Assembly (NCBI RefSeq): GCF_048128805.1
Contig: NC_136012.1
Span: 27,743,082 to 27,807,081 of the forward strand
From: Centroberyx gerrardi
Lineage: Eukaryota > Chordata > Actinopteri > Beryciformes > Berycidae
Length of the DNA stretch: 64,000 nt
Direction: 5' to 3'
Shown: positions 1 to 12,967 of the stretch, in pieces
Layout: each line of letters begins with the position of its first letter
Numbering within the stretch: the stretch's first letter is position 1
Translations under genes and position numbers: made by a program
Notes under the pieces: generated by a model
Databases searched by the model: none
What the model was told of the DNA's origin: nothing
What the model saw: the letters and a program-made list of their open reading frames with translations, nothing else

Positions 1-119
1 ACGTTAGCTGAAAAAAGTCCTGTTTTGCTTTATTGGAGTTTGGAGCTCGAGTTAGCATCATCTCTACTGCCACAACAGTGTTCATAATGTAGCAATTAGG
101 GTTTGATTAATGTGGGTTT

Positions 120-480
120 TTGATATTTAATACCCCAAAATCCAAGTATTCAGTGTTTCTTGTCAGGGTGGAAAAGCCTCTGAAATAGCATTTAGACCAT
201 AACGGGACACTAAAACTCTCCACTGAAACCTGGGACACTACTACTATTACTACTACTATTACTACACTGCTACTAGGCTACTACTACTGCTACTACAACA
301 ACTACTACTATTATTACTATCACTACTACTACTACTAATAAGAAAATATTCACGAATACTTGTGTAGAATCTGATCAAAATGTCTCATTAGAATCAGTTC
401 TGGTTAAGTTCTTCTCATAGACAACCAGTGTAGTATTGATCAATCCTACAATAAATATGGAATCAATCAAACTGCATCAT
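120..480. repeat. Dispersed repeat containing a variable TAC/ACT trinucleotide tract
   Basis: The segment combines 'AAGCCTCTGAAATAGCATTT', 'ACTCTCCACTGAAACC', an imperfect (TAC)n tract at about 240-340, then 'ACCAGTGTAGTATTGATCAA' and 'GGAATCAATCAAACTGCATC'. The same blocks recur near 13380-13460, 24080-24260 (inverted), 28310-28720 and 48330-48530 (inverted), so this is an interspersed element family. No coding capacity is visible. Confidence 0.75.
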
Positions 481-602
481 ATACATATATCCAATATGGC
501 CAGAGTCTAACCCTAACACCTGTATTTCCTCTTTTTCTTGTTTCATTGCAGGGAGGCAACCAATCGTATCCTTCAAGCTAAACAGCAATGTGGAGCCACA
601 GT

Positions 603-657
<55 letters not shown>
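603..657. repeat. (CT)n microsatellite
   Basis: A near-pure CT dinucleotide run directly upstream of the tmem216 exon that begins at 690. It contributes pyrimidines to the region before that acceptor. Confidence 0.95.
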
Positions 658-689
658 CTCTCATTTATCCTTGACTGTGTCTTCCTCAG

Positions 690-3587
690 CTGTCGTCCGC
701 TCCGCTGCAGGTTCTCCTCTACCTCAACAGCTGGTATTTTGCAGCCTTCTTCCTGGCAGAAGTTCTCATGTTCGTCTATAAAGGTCTGGAAGCCGCAGCC
801 ACACTGCTGCAGTTCATTTGCATTTAGTTGCATTGCGTTTCTGCATGAAGCATGAACCAGGCTTTAGACCCCCCGCTCCTCCAAAAGCACCAACAGGAAG
901 ACTAATTTTTTATTACATTACATTTACATTATAGCAGGGCTGCAACTAATGATTATTTTCATTATCGATTAATCAATTATTTTTTAGATGAATCATTTAG
1001 TCTATAAAATGTCAAAAATACCCATCACAAGTTCCCAGAGCCCAAAGTGATTCTTCAAATTTCTTACTTAGTCTGACCAGCAGCCAAAAATGTTAGAATG
1101 AGATGAAACAGAGAAAAGCAGCAAATCTTAGCATCTGTGAAGCTGTAACCAGCAAATGTTTGGTATTTTTACTGAGAAATGACTGAAACGAATAATCAAT
1201 TATCAAAATCAGAATTGATTAATTTTCTATGGTTTGACGAATTGATTAATTAAGTAATTGATTAATCAACTAATCGTCTCAGCACTACATTCTAGACATT
1301 GAGCTGACACTCCTCTGCAGAGTGCGACAGTAGGATAAAGGATGCTTCGTGCTTCATGTGCAGACACGCGGCGGAGTGTCAAGTTTTCAGGAACGTAGAA
1401 AAATAGTCTTGTTTTTAACTTGATGACAGATGTGATCCTGGTGAAAACACAAACATCAAACTGGAGATGACTGTGTTACAGTGTGTGTTGCAGACAGAGA
1501 GCGTCCTGACTGACCTGAGGTCTGCTGTGTGTCTGCAGGAGTTTTGCTGCCGTACCCGTCTGATAACCTGGTGCTGGACGTGGTGCTGCTGCTGCTCTTC
1601 CTCGGCCTGGAGAGCCTCCGCATCTTCTATGGTGAGTGCAGGGCTGGCCGATAATTCAATATTATGGTTTATCATAATATCAGTGGAATCATATGGTGAT
1701 TTTGGGATATCATGACACAATTCTGCTGTCTGAACTGATGATAACAAGCAAATTTTATTTAAAAACTAAATGAGACAAAATGAGATTTGGTAGGAATATT
1801 ATTTATTTAAAAATGTCAGTTTTGTTTGACATCACACCTAACATTACCATATATTAATTTGATTATTTAACATGTGATTTTGCATATGTGAGCCATATTA
1901 TGATGTATATTGATATTGAAAAAAATCCTTATGATATATGATGTTATATTGATTTCAACCATATCGCCCAGTCTGACCTGACTCATCAGAAACTTTCACA
2001 GAATCTGATGGCTGCAACTAAAGATTAGTTTCATTATCGATTCATCTATCGATCATTTTTTCAATTAATCATTTAGTGTATAAAATGTCAAAAGTAATGA
2101 CAAATGCCCATCACAGTTCCCAAAGACCAAAGTGATTCTTCAAATTTGAACGAATGAGATGAAACAGAGAAAAGCAGCACATCTTTGCATCTGTGAAACT
2201 GTAACCAGGAAATGTTTGGTATTTTTACTGATAAATGACTAAAACGATCAATCAGATATCAAAATTATAATCAATTCATTTTCTGTCGATCAACTAATCA
2301 ATTAATCAACTAGATACGAGCACTGCCTTCAGTCTGTCAGACTGTTTCTGTTACATTTTCTTTGTCTCTGTATGTTCTACTGCTGTCATTTGGCAGCTCT
2401 GCATAAACTGTTAATTCATGTTTTTATGTAGTTTGCGATAACTATAAAGATAACTATGAACTGTAACGATACATTGTTGCTCAAGCATTCACACCACAGC
2501 GATATCGTCTTATTTAAAAAAATATATAGTTATAGTCATCATTTTGGATGTTTATAGTTGTAGTGGGAACACAGACATTCTATTTACTTATAACGATTGA
2601 AATCTTTTTATATGTATAGTTATCTTTATAGTTATCGTTGTAGATGTGGATGGGTGTTAAGCCTGTAGTAAGGTGTGTGTGTGTGTGTGTGTTGTGCAGC
2701 CTGGAAGGGGAACCTGTGTGAGCGCAGCCTGGCCTCCAGCCTGTCGCTGCTCGTCCTGCTGCCCTGCGCTGCGCTGGCTGTTTACTACCTGCTGCTGCAG
2801 ACCTTCGTCCTGCGGCTGGAGTTCCTGCTCTGCTGCGTCCTGCTGTGCTTCCACAGCCTGGAGCTGCTGCTGGGCCTGCTGGGCCTGTCCGCCTTCTCCA
2901 GGTACAACAAGAGGAGACATCTGCTGCTGCCCGGTGTGGGCCAGTGGAGGAGAGAGTACTAGAATGTCCTACTCAAGTAGAAGTACTGTTACTTGGCTGA
3001 TATTTTACTGAAGTAGCAGTAAAAGTACCGGTGTAAAAATCTCCTTCAGTAAAAGTAAAAGTGTCTGATTTAAAATGTCCTCAGAGTAAAAGTTCCTGAG
3101 TTCCTCTTTAGAACAGAGAACGTTGTTAGCTGTGATCTTTTCCATGTGATTCTAAAAGGAGAGAGGTCAGAGTTCAAACTAGATTCTTTTCACTGGAAAC
3201 ATTAGAAATGACAAAATAAAGTGCAGAAACAAAGTAAAGTCAGATTCCTCTTCTCACTGTGAATGGATCCACAGTTTGTCAGTTTCTGTTGATCCAGTTT
3301 CTGTTGCTGATGGAGAGACACAATCTGTTCTGTGATGGATGGGATTTAAAAAGTAGTGATGGACAAAACTGCAGGAGAAATGTACTTAAAACGTAACTTA
3401 AAAATAAAATTACTGACTTTAAAAAAATACTCAAAAAAGCAACTCAGTTACAGTAATGTGATTCCACCTCCCTCCAGTCTCCCTGCTGTATCCCTAGTAT
3501 CTGTAGTTAAATCTATAAATATTGAAATTCAAACTTTTTGTGTTTTTTCCCTTCTTTTTTTGTGTTTGTAGGTCGAAAGTGTATTGA
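690..3587 (+). CDS. tmem216: Transmembrane protein 216 (tmem216), 5'-incomplete, 4 coding exons seen
   Basis: Spliced coding exons 690-783, 1539-1631, 2700-2901 and 3572-3587 join in frame (405 nt, 134 residues plus TGA at 3585). The product is a small four-helix membrane protein. Seen motifs include LSSAPLQ at the start, LLPYPSDNLVLDVVLL in the second helical pair and YYLLLQTFVLRLE near the end, all characteristic of TMEM216. In other vertebrates this protein sits in the MKS/tectonic complex of the ciliary transition zone and is mutated in Joubert and Meckel syndromes. All introns have GT-AG ends and phases agree. About 9-10 N-terminal residues are missing compared with the roughly 145-aa family length, so the first exon is probably upstream of the window or too short to recognise. 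TMEM80 is the related alternative, but the PYP/NLVLD and LLLQT blocks favour TMEM216. An unspliced alternative end reads on to a stop at 2962. Confidence 0.82.
935..1285. repeat. Dispersed TIR-like element, copy 1 ('GGGCTGCAACTAATGATTA' family)
   Basis: Begins GGGCTGCAACTAATGATTA and ends with the inverted-like TAATCGTCTCAGCAC. The interior contains 'TCTATAAAATGTCAAAA' and 'CCCAAAGTGATTCTTCAAAT'. Similar sequence lies at 2010-2325 and, inverted, at 23283-23640. It has the shape of a non-autonomous DNA transposon common in teleosts. Confidence 0.75.
1641..1975. repeat. hAT-like MITE copy next to a tmem216 splice donor
   Basis: Starts GGGCTGGCCGATAATTCAAT and ends ACCATATCGCCCAGTC, which is inverted-repeat-like. 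A second copy is at about 44110-44455 in paip2 intron 1. The element begins only about nine bases downstream of the tmem216 donor GT at 1632. Confidence 0.7.
2010..2325. repeat. Dispersed TIR-like element, copy 2
   Basis: Same family as 935-1285: GGCTGCAACTAAAGATTAG at the left, then 'TAAAATGTCAAAAGTAATG' and 'AAAGTGATTCTTCAAATTTG', ending near ACTAGATACGAGCACTG. It lies in the tmem216 intron before exon 2700-2901. Confidence 0.72.
2963..3400. repeat. Dispersed repeat, copy 1 (inverse copy at 25730-26185)
   Basis: Contains 'ACTTTTACT'-type motifs, 'GAACAGAGAACGTTGTTAGC', 'CAGAGTTCAAACTAGATTC' and 'ACAATCTGTTCTGTGATGGA'. The reverse complement of the same blocks is at 25730-26185. It occupies the last tmem216 intron, or the 3' UTR of the read-through form. 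Confidence 0.8.
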
Positions 3588-3705
3588 AGCAGAGAAATCC
3601 GTTGTGACTTCACCTTAAACATCGAGAAGAAATCAACAGCAGGCTTCATATTCACCTCAGATGTACTAAAATGTACAAAGTTTTCCTCTGTTTTTTTTGG
3701 TTGTA

Positions 3706-3817
3706 AATAAAGATATTGTATATTTTTCTAATATTCAGATTTAGGAGTTTAGTATTGAACACTTTTTACTGTTGGTTTTGTACAGGCTGTTTGCACTCAT
3801 GCAAACATGGTAATAAA
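3706..3817 (+). terminator. Two poly(A) signals of tmem216
   Basis: AATAAA occurs at 3706-3711 and again at 3812-3817, about 120 and 225 bases after the tmem216 stop codon. Either would end a short 3' UTR. The first is preceded by a T-rich stretch and is the nearer choice. Confidence 0.65.
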
Positions 3818-3989
3818 CTGTTTTATGAGACTGTTGGACTTCAATTCTGTTTTATTCAGTGGAATGATTTTATTACACAGCAGAAACTGAATCGGTTTTA
3901 TTCACAATTTATAATGATCAGTCTTCCTATGTGAGGTCAGAGGTCAGAGGTCTTCATGCCAGAAATAGATTCCAAATATTTTTCTCAGT

Positions 3990-4331
3990 CAATTAAAACC
4001 AAATGAAAAAGGGGTTTTGTGTTCATTAATTTAGATTGTGAACGCTAAAAAATGAACATCTTTATAAAATTTTGGTAAGTTGGGTGGGGATCTGAAACAT
4101 AAACAATGATGTCAAAGAGTGAGATATCAATACCTGAACCCCTTTCTTTTATTCGGGAATATTTTTGATATTATGTCCAAAAGAGTTCACTGTAAATATA
4201 ATTACAAAGTAAGAGTTCAATAGGTTCTTGTTCCGCTGTAGAAAAGCTACATTTACGTGAGAAATATATTTGGACACGGTATTATTACAAGGAAAACACT
4301 GATGAAGAATTTTATACGAGACCTCTTTCAC
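3990..4331 (-). pseudogene. Decayed LINE (L1-like) reverse-transcriptase 3' fragment
   Basis: Read on the minus strand, the segment gives KEVSYKILHQCFPCN followed, with frameshifts, by residues resembling the C-terminal cysteine/histidine region after the reverse-transcriptase domain of fish L1-type elements. It has no start, several frame breaks and no flanking element. It is annotated as a dead fragment, and the family assignment is tentative. Confidence 0.4.
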
Positions 4332-4589
4332 TTTTATTGTAATTATAATGGACAGACAACAAACAGGATCCGTTAATAATAAGTTAAAAAATAATTAGTT
4401 TTACTAGTTTTCCCATTGGCAGATATCTATTATTGACAAAATAATTTGGCGTTAGTAGTTAGCCGTTTGCTATGGCTAATAGAACAGGCAGTTTTGAACA
4501 GATCTAGTTATGTAATTATTGTAATATCGTAATAATCTTATTAAAAAAATATCGACACGCTACTAGAGACTTTTATTTTGTTTGACGCT

Positions 4590-4751
4590 GCCCCGGAAGT
4601 ACTTGGTTAGCTTCTGGCCACAGTTGACCTAGCTTGGAATAACTGTCTCTATTTGCTGTTAATTTCTTTCTCATTAACATAATTCCTATTAGTTACTATT
4701 GCTTATTAGCCTTATTAGGCGACTGGGCAATTTCTTTGATAAATATTTAAG
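4590..4751 (+). promoter_or_regulatory. Probable promoter and non-coding first exon of the + strand matrin-3-like gene
   Basis: CCCCGGAAGT at 4591-4600 is a consensus ETS site of the kind found in TATA-less housekeeping promoters. About 150 bases downstream is a strong donor, TTTAAG|GTAAGG at 4751/4752. The next acceptor is TCTACAG at 5705, just before the coding ATG at 5740. This fits a 5' UTR exon from roughly 4610 to 4751 and a 0.95-kb first intron. The transcription start is inferred. Confidence 0.5.
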
Positions 4752-5044
4752 GTAAGGCCGTTTCTGAAGATGTCATCCTGTTTACCGTTATCTGTTATTA
4801 TTAGCTAACTTTACTGTGATGCTAAGTTGGTTAGCTCGCGTTAGCCAACTGAAACTGAGAATAAATTCTACGGTTTAAGTTACATTTTAAAATAACGGTA
4901 ACGTTAAGGCTCTGGTGTTGTCTGTGGTTTCATCTGGTAAATGACAAAAATCGAGTTTGACGTTACATTGACTCATATGCTAAACTATTTTAGTGATTTT
5001 TCGGTTTCCCTCTTTTACAGCAACGGAACGAAAAACCGCTAAAA

Positions 5045-5345
5045 TATTCTCATAATATTACCATAGTGGTTTACAGTGTGTGACTGTGGTGCACAACAGT
5101 GAGTTTATAGTGAACTTATCGTGCTTTGTGGTATTTTTATGTCGTATGGTATCAAAACATTCCTATAATATTCCTATGTTGACATGCTAGTATCATAGTA
5201 ATCCTATAGTCTTTTTTTTTATTATTATTATTATTTTTATTATTTTTTATTTTGATTACTATTAGAATTTCTATGGTATAATTCTTGACCTGTATAAAGC
5301 TGCGTGTTGTTGTGACACTTGTATGGTATCCTACATGCACTACAG
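5045..5345. repeat. Dispersed AT-rich repeat, copy 1
   Basis: Contains 'AGTGAGTTTATAGTGAACTT', 'TGGTATTTTTATG' and 'TTCCTATAATATTCCTAT'. Related blocks occur at 56710-57180 and in opposite orientation at 63545-63890. It lies in the first intron of the + matrin-3-like gene. Confidence 0.65.
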
Positions 5346-5739
5346 TTCTTTTTTGTAAGGGGACACACAATTAACTTCTCATTTTTCCTTAAAACCTGCA
5401 TTTCATGTTTTGATAGAAGTGGAATTGTGTTTGAATTTTGCCGTCTGTGCCTCCTGCCTTGATTTCTGTTAACAAAGACCATCAGCCCCCTTGCATTTAG
5501 CTGTCATATTCTCTCTTCCTCACTTTCCATAGAGAAAAAGAGAGCACGGCACGGCATGTGTTGCCCTGCGTTCAGATGCCATGTTGTCAGCTGTAGCCCG
5601 ACATATTCTACAATCTTAGGATATACCCTATCATCAAAATTCTCTAATTCTCTTCTCTTTAAGCCATTTTTTACATCTCTCTTCCCCGGCAACCTCTGTC
5701 TACAGAAACCCAGTGCGTCTCTCCACAGCTCCTCCCATC

Positions 5740-6768
5740 ATGTCTCACTACCCGTACAGACGAGCGCCGCCCGCCGCAGACTCCCGGCCCGACCTGGGAA
5801 CTTACAGCTCGTCAGATCACTATCGTCCCTCGGCAGACCACGACTTTTACAGGCAACCTCACGAGCCGCCGTCTCACTTGGCATCCTCCTCTTCCTCCTA
5901 CCCGTCGTCTTCCTCCTCCAGAGCCTCGGGGGAGCCGTCGTTCTCGGCCGTGAGGCCGGACGGCGCTCTCAGCCTCCTCAGCAGCTGCGGTTTGGAACCG
6001 GACGACCTGGCTGTGCTGGCTGAGCTACCGGAGGACGTCCTGACCATTGAGTCGCTGCCCCGCCTCCTGGAGGAGATCAAGGGCAAGAAGGGTGCGAGCG
6101 AGCCTTACCCTTCGTCCTCCTCTCGTCCTGCCGGCTCAACCCGCCTGCCTGCAGCCAGGCCCTCCGGCGGCGAGTGGGATCACCTTCGCAGCCGGCCTGT
6201 GCAGTATCCACTGGACCACGCCTTCATAACGCCCAAGCCCCTCCCACCAGAGCAGGTTCAGGACTGGCAGGACCGCTGGGGGAATCCCAGGAAGACCGGT
6301 GCCGGAAGCTACAAGCCCTCCTCTAGTGCAGAGCCGCCACCATTATCATCACCATCACCATCACCATCATTATCATCATCATTTTCCAACTACGTAGTGG
6401 ACTACGACCACAGAGGAAGGCCTACTGAATATGGTAAGAAAGGGAGAGACGGCGGTGCGGTTTCCATGTATGACCGGCCCTCTTCCAGCTCAGCGGCAGC
6501 AGGGAGCGGCGACAGAAAGCCTTCCCGCTTCTCTCAGCCCAGATCAGCTGATTACAGGTTTGCGCCTTCTCCTGAGGAATACCGGCCCAAAGCTCGGGCA
6601 GAGCGCCGCGAGTCGGACGCTTCCTACAACAAGAAGAGCGGCGGCGGCAGGCTCAACACGGCGCTCAAGATGCCCTCCAAGAAAGCGGCGCTCGACTTCC
6701 ACGGGACGTCGCCGGCGGTGTTCCCGTACTCGTGCTCGCTGTGTGATATCACTGTTCTGTCGGAGAAG
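5740..6768 (+). other. First coding exon of the + matrin-3-like gene
   Basis: This 343-codon exon starts at the first ATG after the TCTACAG acceptor (5701-5705). It holds the low-complexity Ser/Pro-rich N terminus, the conserved matrin motif 'LLSSCGLEPDDLAVLAELPE' and the first half of zinc finger 1 (CSLCD near the end). A short CATCAC/CATTAT run near 6340-6385 encodes an imperfect Pro/Ser repeat. The exon is phase 0 at its 3' end, as is the corresponding 810-nt exon of the - strand paralogue. Confidence 0.88.
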
Positions 6769-9700
6769 GTAAGTACCTCCATCTTTCCTTCCTCTTGAAT
6801 CTCTCTGCATTCCTACCAGAGTCTGAGGGGGCGGGGCTTCCCCGACTTCAGGGCGGGGTGGGAGGGGCAGGTACTACTCTTCCTCACTCATCAGTCTTTA
6901 TACAGCTCATCATTTGGCTTCTGGGTGCGGAGGGACGGCAGGTACGTTGATGCTCTGGCTGGACTGGAAACTGTGTTTCCCAGAAGCTCTGCTGCCTGAG
7001 TGACAGTTCAGTCTTTACATGCTTTGCTGTTTGTGTTGCAGTTCTGGGTTCAGCACATCAACGCGCCTCAGCATGCAGACAGACAGCTCACCCTGCTCCA
7101 GCTGTAAGTTTGAAGGCCAATTCAGATTTTCATTCCAACCAAACACTGCAGCAGCTGATTTCACTGATTAACACACTGAGTCTGAATTCCTCTCCGCCCA
7201 TCAAGCTCCAGCTGCTGCTAAAATTTGTCTTTGGCGGATAAAACAGTAAAGGTTTACTTTTTGAGACGATAACATTTGAAAGCCTTGGTTATATACAGTC
7301 TTTGGTCATGTTTTCTTAAATTTTGTCCCTGCTGGCCACCGTACACTCTCTCTGATTGTGAGCCAATCAAATCAAAGCAAAACAATGGCTCTGTATCAAA
7401 TAGGCTCCTGATTGGCTGCCTGTTACGCTGCTCTACACAAAGTGGTAGCGTCTAAATTTCCTGGATGTTAACTAGCCTAACGTTTGTAGAAACTTAATGT
7501 TATTCCAAAGTGGTGACACACAGCAGGTGGGAGGCCACTAAGAAGAAAAAATAAAGACCAAAACTAAAGAAAACTTAGTATAAATCTGCCCTTGCCTCTT
7601 TATTGAACGGAATGAATATTTGTTGCAATAGATGCAACAAATATTCCTGTAACCCCAGAATAATCATGGATGAAAGAGAAGTTCTGGGGAAAAATAAGAT
7701 CATAGTAGAAATGGTTCTCCAAGCCACTGTCACTTTTGACTTTTTGAGCTGAAACATCTCACCCTTCAAAATGACTTGTTCGATTTTCAAAGTCACGCAC
7801 AGAAATAGTAGTTAGAATCATATTTACTTCGGTTTACAACTTGTTGGCCTTCTCTTTCACCCCCTAAAACCATTGGCCTTTCTAGTGTTAAATCAGGTAG
7901 AGAAGAATAGTAATGTAATAATAGTGTAATAATTACGTTTTTATTTGTTGCCTTTTAGATTTGTGTGAATTGGACAAGAGTTTAAGGACTTTACGTCTCT
8001 TTCTTGATGTTCATTCAAGCCGCTTTTACCTTGTTGTGGTTTTCATGGCTCTGTTGTCTTCACGTCTCTTCTGCAGGTTTCCTGACTGGGACTGTCGCAT
8101 GGAGACAGCCAGCAGGTCAGTTTACGACACACTACATGTCTTATCTCACTAAATTTTCTTGGATTAAACATCAAGTGTGCGGTCTGTACAGTACACGCAC
8201 ATTTTAGCTGGCAGGTGTTTTGTTGATGAGGCTAAGCTAGATGTTATGACAGAGCAATGTGTCAAATAAAATCCATCCTGTCATTCAAGGGACGACCACC
8301 AACCGGAGAAGCCCAAGGATGAAGGAGCGCCCGCCCAGCAGCCCCAGACAGCCAGTCAGTCAGCCAGCTCTTGTAAAGCTATTTAATTGGTCTTTCTCTG
8401 TGATGTTCATGTCATTGTACTCATTATTATCGTGCTAACTGCTTTTTTTGTCCCACAGATCCACAGCCGAATAGAAAGCAGAAAAAGAAGGTACTGAGAA
8501 CTAAACCCTCTAGACTCCTCTATAAACACTTCTGTAGATTTGGTTCTTCTCCAGTGAGTTTACCTGAACACTAACTCATGTCTTGTGTTTTTACATGTCA
8601 TCAGTCTGGAGGCAACAGCAAAGTGGTTTGTGTGAAGTTTCCAGCCCATTCTGTGGATGAACAGCACCTGAGGAAGTTGACTGAACCATTTGGGAAAATA
8701 GTGAAAGTCATCATGTTTCCTTCCTTAGTAAGTCGAGTTCATTTTCTACCACGTTTGAACATATATTAGTGATACACACCCAAATATTTATCCATTTTAA
8801 TACAGTATGTATATGGTGTTGTATGGTTTCACATGTTAAAGGTTTAACGAGAAGCAATAACCTCATAACAATAATCTCAGGAGAAGCAATAATCTTTTTT
8901 GTTTTTTTTGTTTCTCAATCTGTTCAGATTGACTTCACTTTCAGATTATTTTTGTTCATTTTTTGTTTTTGTTTCTTAGTAATGCAGAATATAAAAGTGT
9001 ACAGCAGGTGTTTGGGCACCCGGGCCCCCCTGCCCTGCACACACCTTGTTAACATGATATCTCATGTAAACCCATCCAGGCGTTTGTGGAGCTGGGCTCC
9101 AGCGATCAGGCCAAGGACCTGGTGAAGTACTACACCAGCTCCCCTTCCTCCGTACAGGGGGAAAACATCACCTTCTACATCTCCAACACCTTCAACTTCC
9201 TCCAGGTAAACACTCATCCAGCCAGCGGTCAAAATCAACTCATCAGACTGAAGGGAAAAGTTTTCTAAAACAAATAATACTCAGATCATTTTTCTGTCCT
9301 GTCACTGTGGTACATGGTGACAGGACGTTATGTTGTCATGTTGGTGTCAGGCTGTTTGTCTGTGTGTTGACACATTCTTCTGAACACAATAACTGAAGAA
9401 TAACACATGATAGAAACTTCATACTGACACCATGGGTTCCCTTTATACAGTAGATGATGGGATTAGATTTTGGAGCACCTTGCTGCATATATTTGGAAAA
9501 TTTCCTGTCCTGTTTCACTGTTTTACCAGCAGAGTATGACTTCAGAATGACAGTTTGTTATCTACCAAAGTTGTTGGTAGAGTACACCAAAACAACCACA
9601 GCCATAATTTAAGAGCATTTGGCTGACGGTAACTTCCCACCCTGGGTTCACTTTCACGATTTTACCATCCAGCTAGATGTTTAGAATAAAACTTGACTCC

Positions 9701-12700
9701 AGATGAAGGTTTGTTACCTTGTTTTAAAAGCCAGAAATCTTGGTCTCATCTCACTGGTATTGATCAACAACCCATCAACCCCTGCAGATACAGTATATTA
9801 TGGTCATTTTGTGCTATAGGGAGAAAAAACCTTACTTATTGCCCCAACCAACATGTATATTGTAAAGTGGTTATGCGGTGTGTTTCCTCCCAGAGTTCCC
9901 GGGTGTTGAGCTTCACTCCCGCTCCGTCAGGAGACGACGGCCGCTCCGACCTCCTCAGCATCGCCAAGCGCTTCGGCTCGCCGCTCTACACGCTGTTCCT
10001 GCCTTCCATGGTGAGATCCAGATCCACCGCACCGCACTACAGCTCCGCTTGTTGGTGCAGTGATGAACCCACTGTGGTAGAAAACACGAAGAAGAGAACA
10101 TTTACTAATCTGTGCAGAGTCATGGAATTTCTGGAATATCGTGGGTATTTTTAGCAGTGTATTCCAGACAGGGAAAGTCATGGATTTCAGGGAGTTTGCT
10201 GAATGGGTACAGTAATATAGCAGAATGTAGCCTATTTTCAAACTTGGTTTCACACCTTCATTGCATTAGCTGGTTTTCACACTGAAAAAAACATGAACAA
10301 ACCAGGAAGGAAAACAGTTTCAGGTCATGGAAGTGCTTGGACTTAGCTCTGCAAAGTCATGGAATTTTACATCATGTGTGTAGGTGAGATTAAAAACCCC
10401 AAGGAACCTCTAAAAAATATTCACCTCATAGCAAACCAGAGAAGAAGGAAAGATATTAAGCAAAACAAAAGTAAAGATCAAAATTAAAAAATGATAAGAA
10501 AAGGCACAGCTGAACTGGATAACAGAATCTAAAACAGATTACAACACAGTGGAGCAACAATAAGATGCATGGAATGATAAGGGAATTGAGTGAAATATGA
10601 AAAACAAATCACATTGACATTGTCTGCTTTGTTTCTTTCATCTTTGTAAATGCAATATAACATTAACTTTCTCGTTATTTTCTCAGGCGTTTGTAGAATT
10701 GAAAGACGCTGCAGACGCTCAGAAGCTGGTTGACTATTATTCAACAAACATCCTGAGGATAAACGGTGACATTATAAAGGTCACCTACTCTGGAGAATAC
10801 AACACCCTCATGTAAGTATAATGTCTTCACTTTGTGACGTTTTCCCGGTATTCATAACATTTAGGATATCTTTATCTCTGCTACTAGCACTTTGATATTC
10901 AGTCTAAATGTAACTAGTGTGATGGATTCTCATATAATACCGATGTATCGATGACCTGTTTATCGGCTGATTGTCACTAGTGTCTGATTGATCCTTCCTG
11001 TCCTGTTCTGTCCTGCAGGCGGGTTTCATCAGCCAAGAAGTACGAAGAGGAAAGTTCTCCAACCAAGAGGACGAGGAGTCCCAGTCCGAGGAGGAGAGAC
11101 GAGCCAGCATCTTCCAAGAGGAGGAGGAGTGGAGAGAGGGAGGAGAAGGAGGTGAAGAGAGAAGGGAGTGAGAGGAGAACCAGGTCGAGGTCCAGCGATA
11201 AATCCAGTGATAGATCCTCCAGGGACAGCAGATCCAGAGAAAAGACCGTGGAACCGGACAAAACTCGGCAAATTAGTAAGAAAATACAAACTTACTGGAC
11301 AGCAAACACTGGAACAGGGGCTCCATTGGACCCAGTTAAACCCCATTAGATCCCATTAGATCCCATAGAGAACCATTGGACCCAAGGAACCCCATAGGAT
11401 CCAACCAGCCATCCTTATGCTTTCTCTCAATGTGTTAGCTGCTAGTAAGTTTGATAAGATAAGATTGCACTTTATTGATCCCCTGGGGGAAATTCAGGTG
11501 CCGCAGCAGCAATTGGCAGAAATTAAGCTATTTAAGGTATTTAGGTATTAAGTTATTCCTCATTTTGTTTGGGACCCACTCAAACCACCTCGGAGACCCC
11601 TGGTGGTCCCTGGACCCCACTTTGAGAGCCACTGATATACAGGACTTTCCGGCTAATTCCAGCTACGTTCTCTCTTGCCGACAGAAACCGAGTCCAAAGC
11701 CGACGAACCAGCGGCTCCCAGCTCCTCCAAACCTGAAACCAGCCAGAATGCACCGATCAAGGAGGAAGCAGTGTGAGTTTTTACATTTGTTGTGGCTGTC
11801 GAAATGGTCTTTCATTTCATTTAGAGCAGTCATTTCCAATCCTGGAGCAGTTTAACTCTTAGTTGGGTTGGTTTGGACGTATAAGAACACGGCAATCGGA
11901 TGAGACGACGTTTAAAGTCCAAATTAAAAAAGTAACGAGAGCTAGAAAAGTCCAAGACATCAGAAAATGGTCTGGACACCGGACTCCAGTTCCATGACTG
12001 AACCGATGGGTAAATGCAACAAAGCGGCAACTCGTCCCCTGATTTTAGACCAAAGCAGATGGACTATAGGTTTGTAAATGCCTGTGAACTAAACTCCCTG
12101 AAACCCACAGGTCGTCCGGGGAGGAGAGCGACATCGAGGGGATGGAGGTGATCGGAGAAGACGGAGAGAATCTGGAGGACCAAGATATGGAGATTCTGGA
12201 CAACACCGACGGAGAAGAGGAGGAAGAGGAGGAGGAGGATGCTGCTGCTGAGGAAGACGGTCCAGCAGAAACGACCGACTCTCCTGAGCAAGGTAAACAT
12301 TTAAACTATGATGAGTTGTTTCTGAAAGGTAGATGCTAAACAAAAGCTAGCAAGCTAGCATTGCCTGGAAAAATAAACTGAAAACAAAATTGAAAGTAAA
12401 TCACAAAACTTTTATAGTTCAAGAGAAGGAGATGAAGAGGAAGGAGGCCGGTGATCAGGAGAAAATTGTGAAGGAGGAGGAGGAGGAGCAGGAGGGAGAA
12501 AGGAGGGAGGAGGGTCCAGAGAAGGAGGCGACGTCTTGGATCAAGATGGAGGAGGAAGAACCAGAAACCAGCAGAGAACCAGTGGAGAATGAAGAGACGC
12601 AACCAGAGGAAGACGAGGTAGAGAGAGACGGCGCAAACCCGTTTCACAGTCAGAAAACCCTCATGTAAATTTCAATGTATCTTAAATAAAGGAGCTGTTG

Positions 12701-12873
12701 CACACTTAGATGTATCATCCTTCATCAGGATAGACCCAAGGAGCATTTCTTCTTCATGTCAAACATTTTTATAAAAGACCAAGAAGTAGATTTTTCTTTT
12801 TTTACCCCCAAGTTTCTGGTTTTCTGGACACACAACTCCCATTCACTTCAAATTTAGAGTTCCATTCCTAATC

Positions 12874-12967
<94 letters not shown>

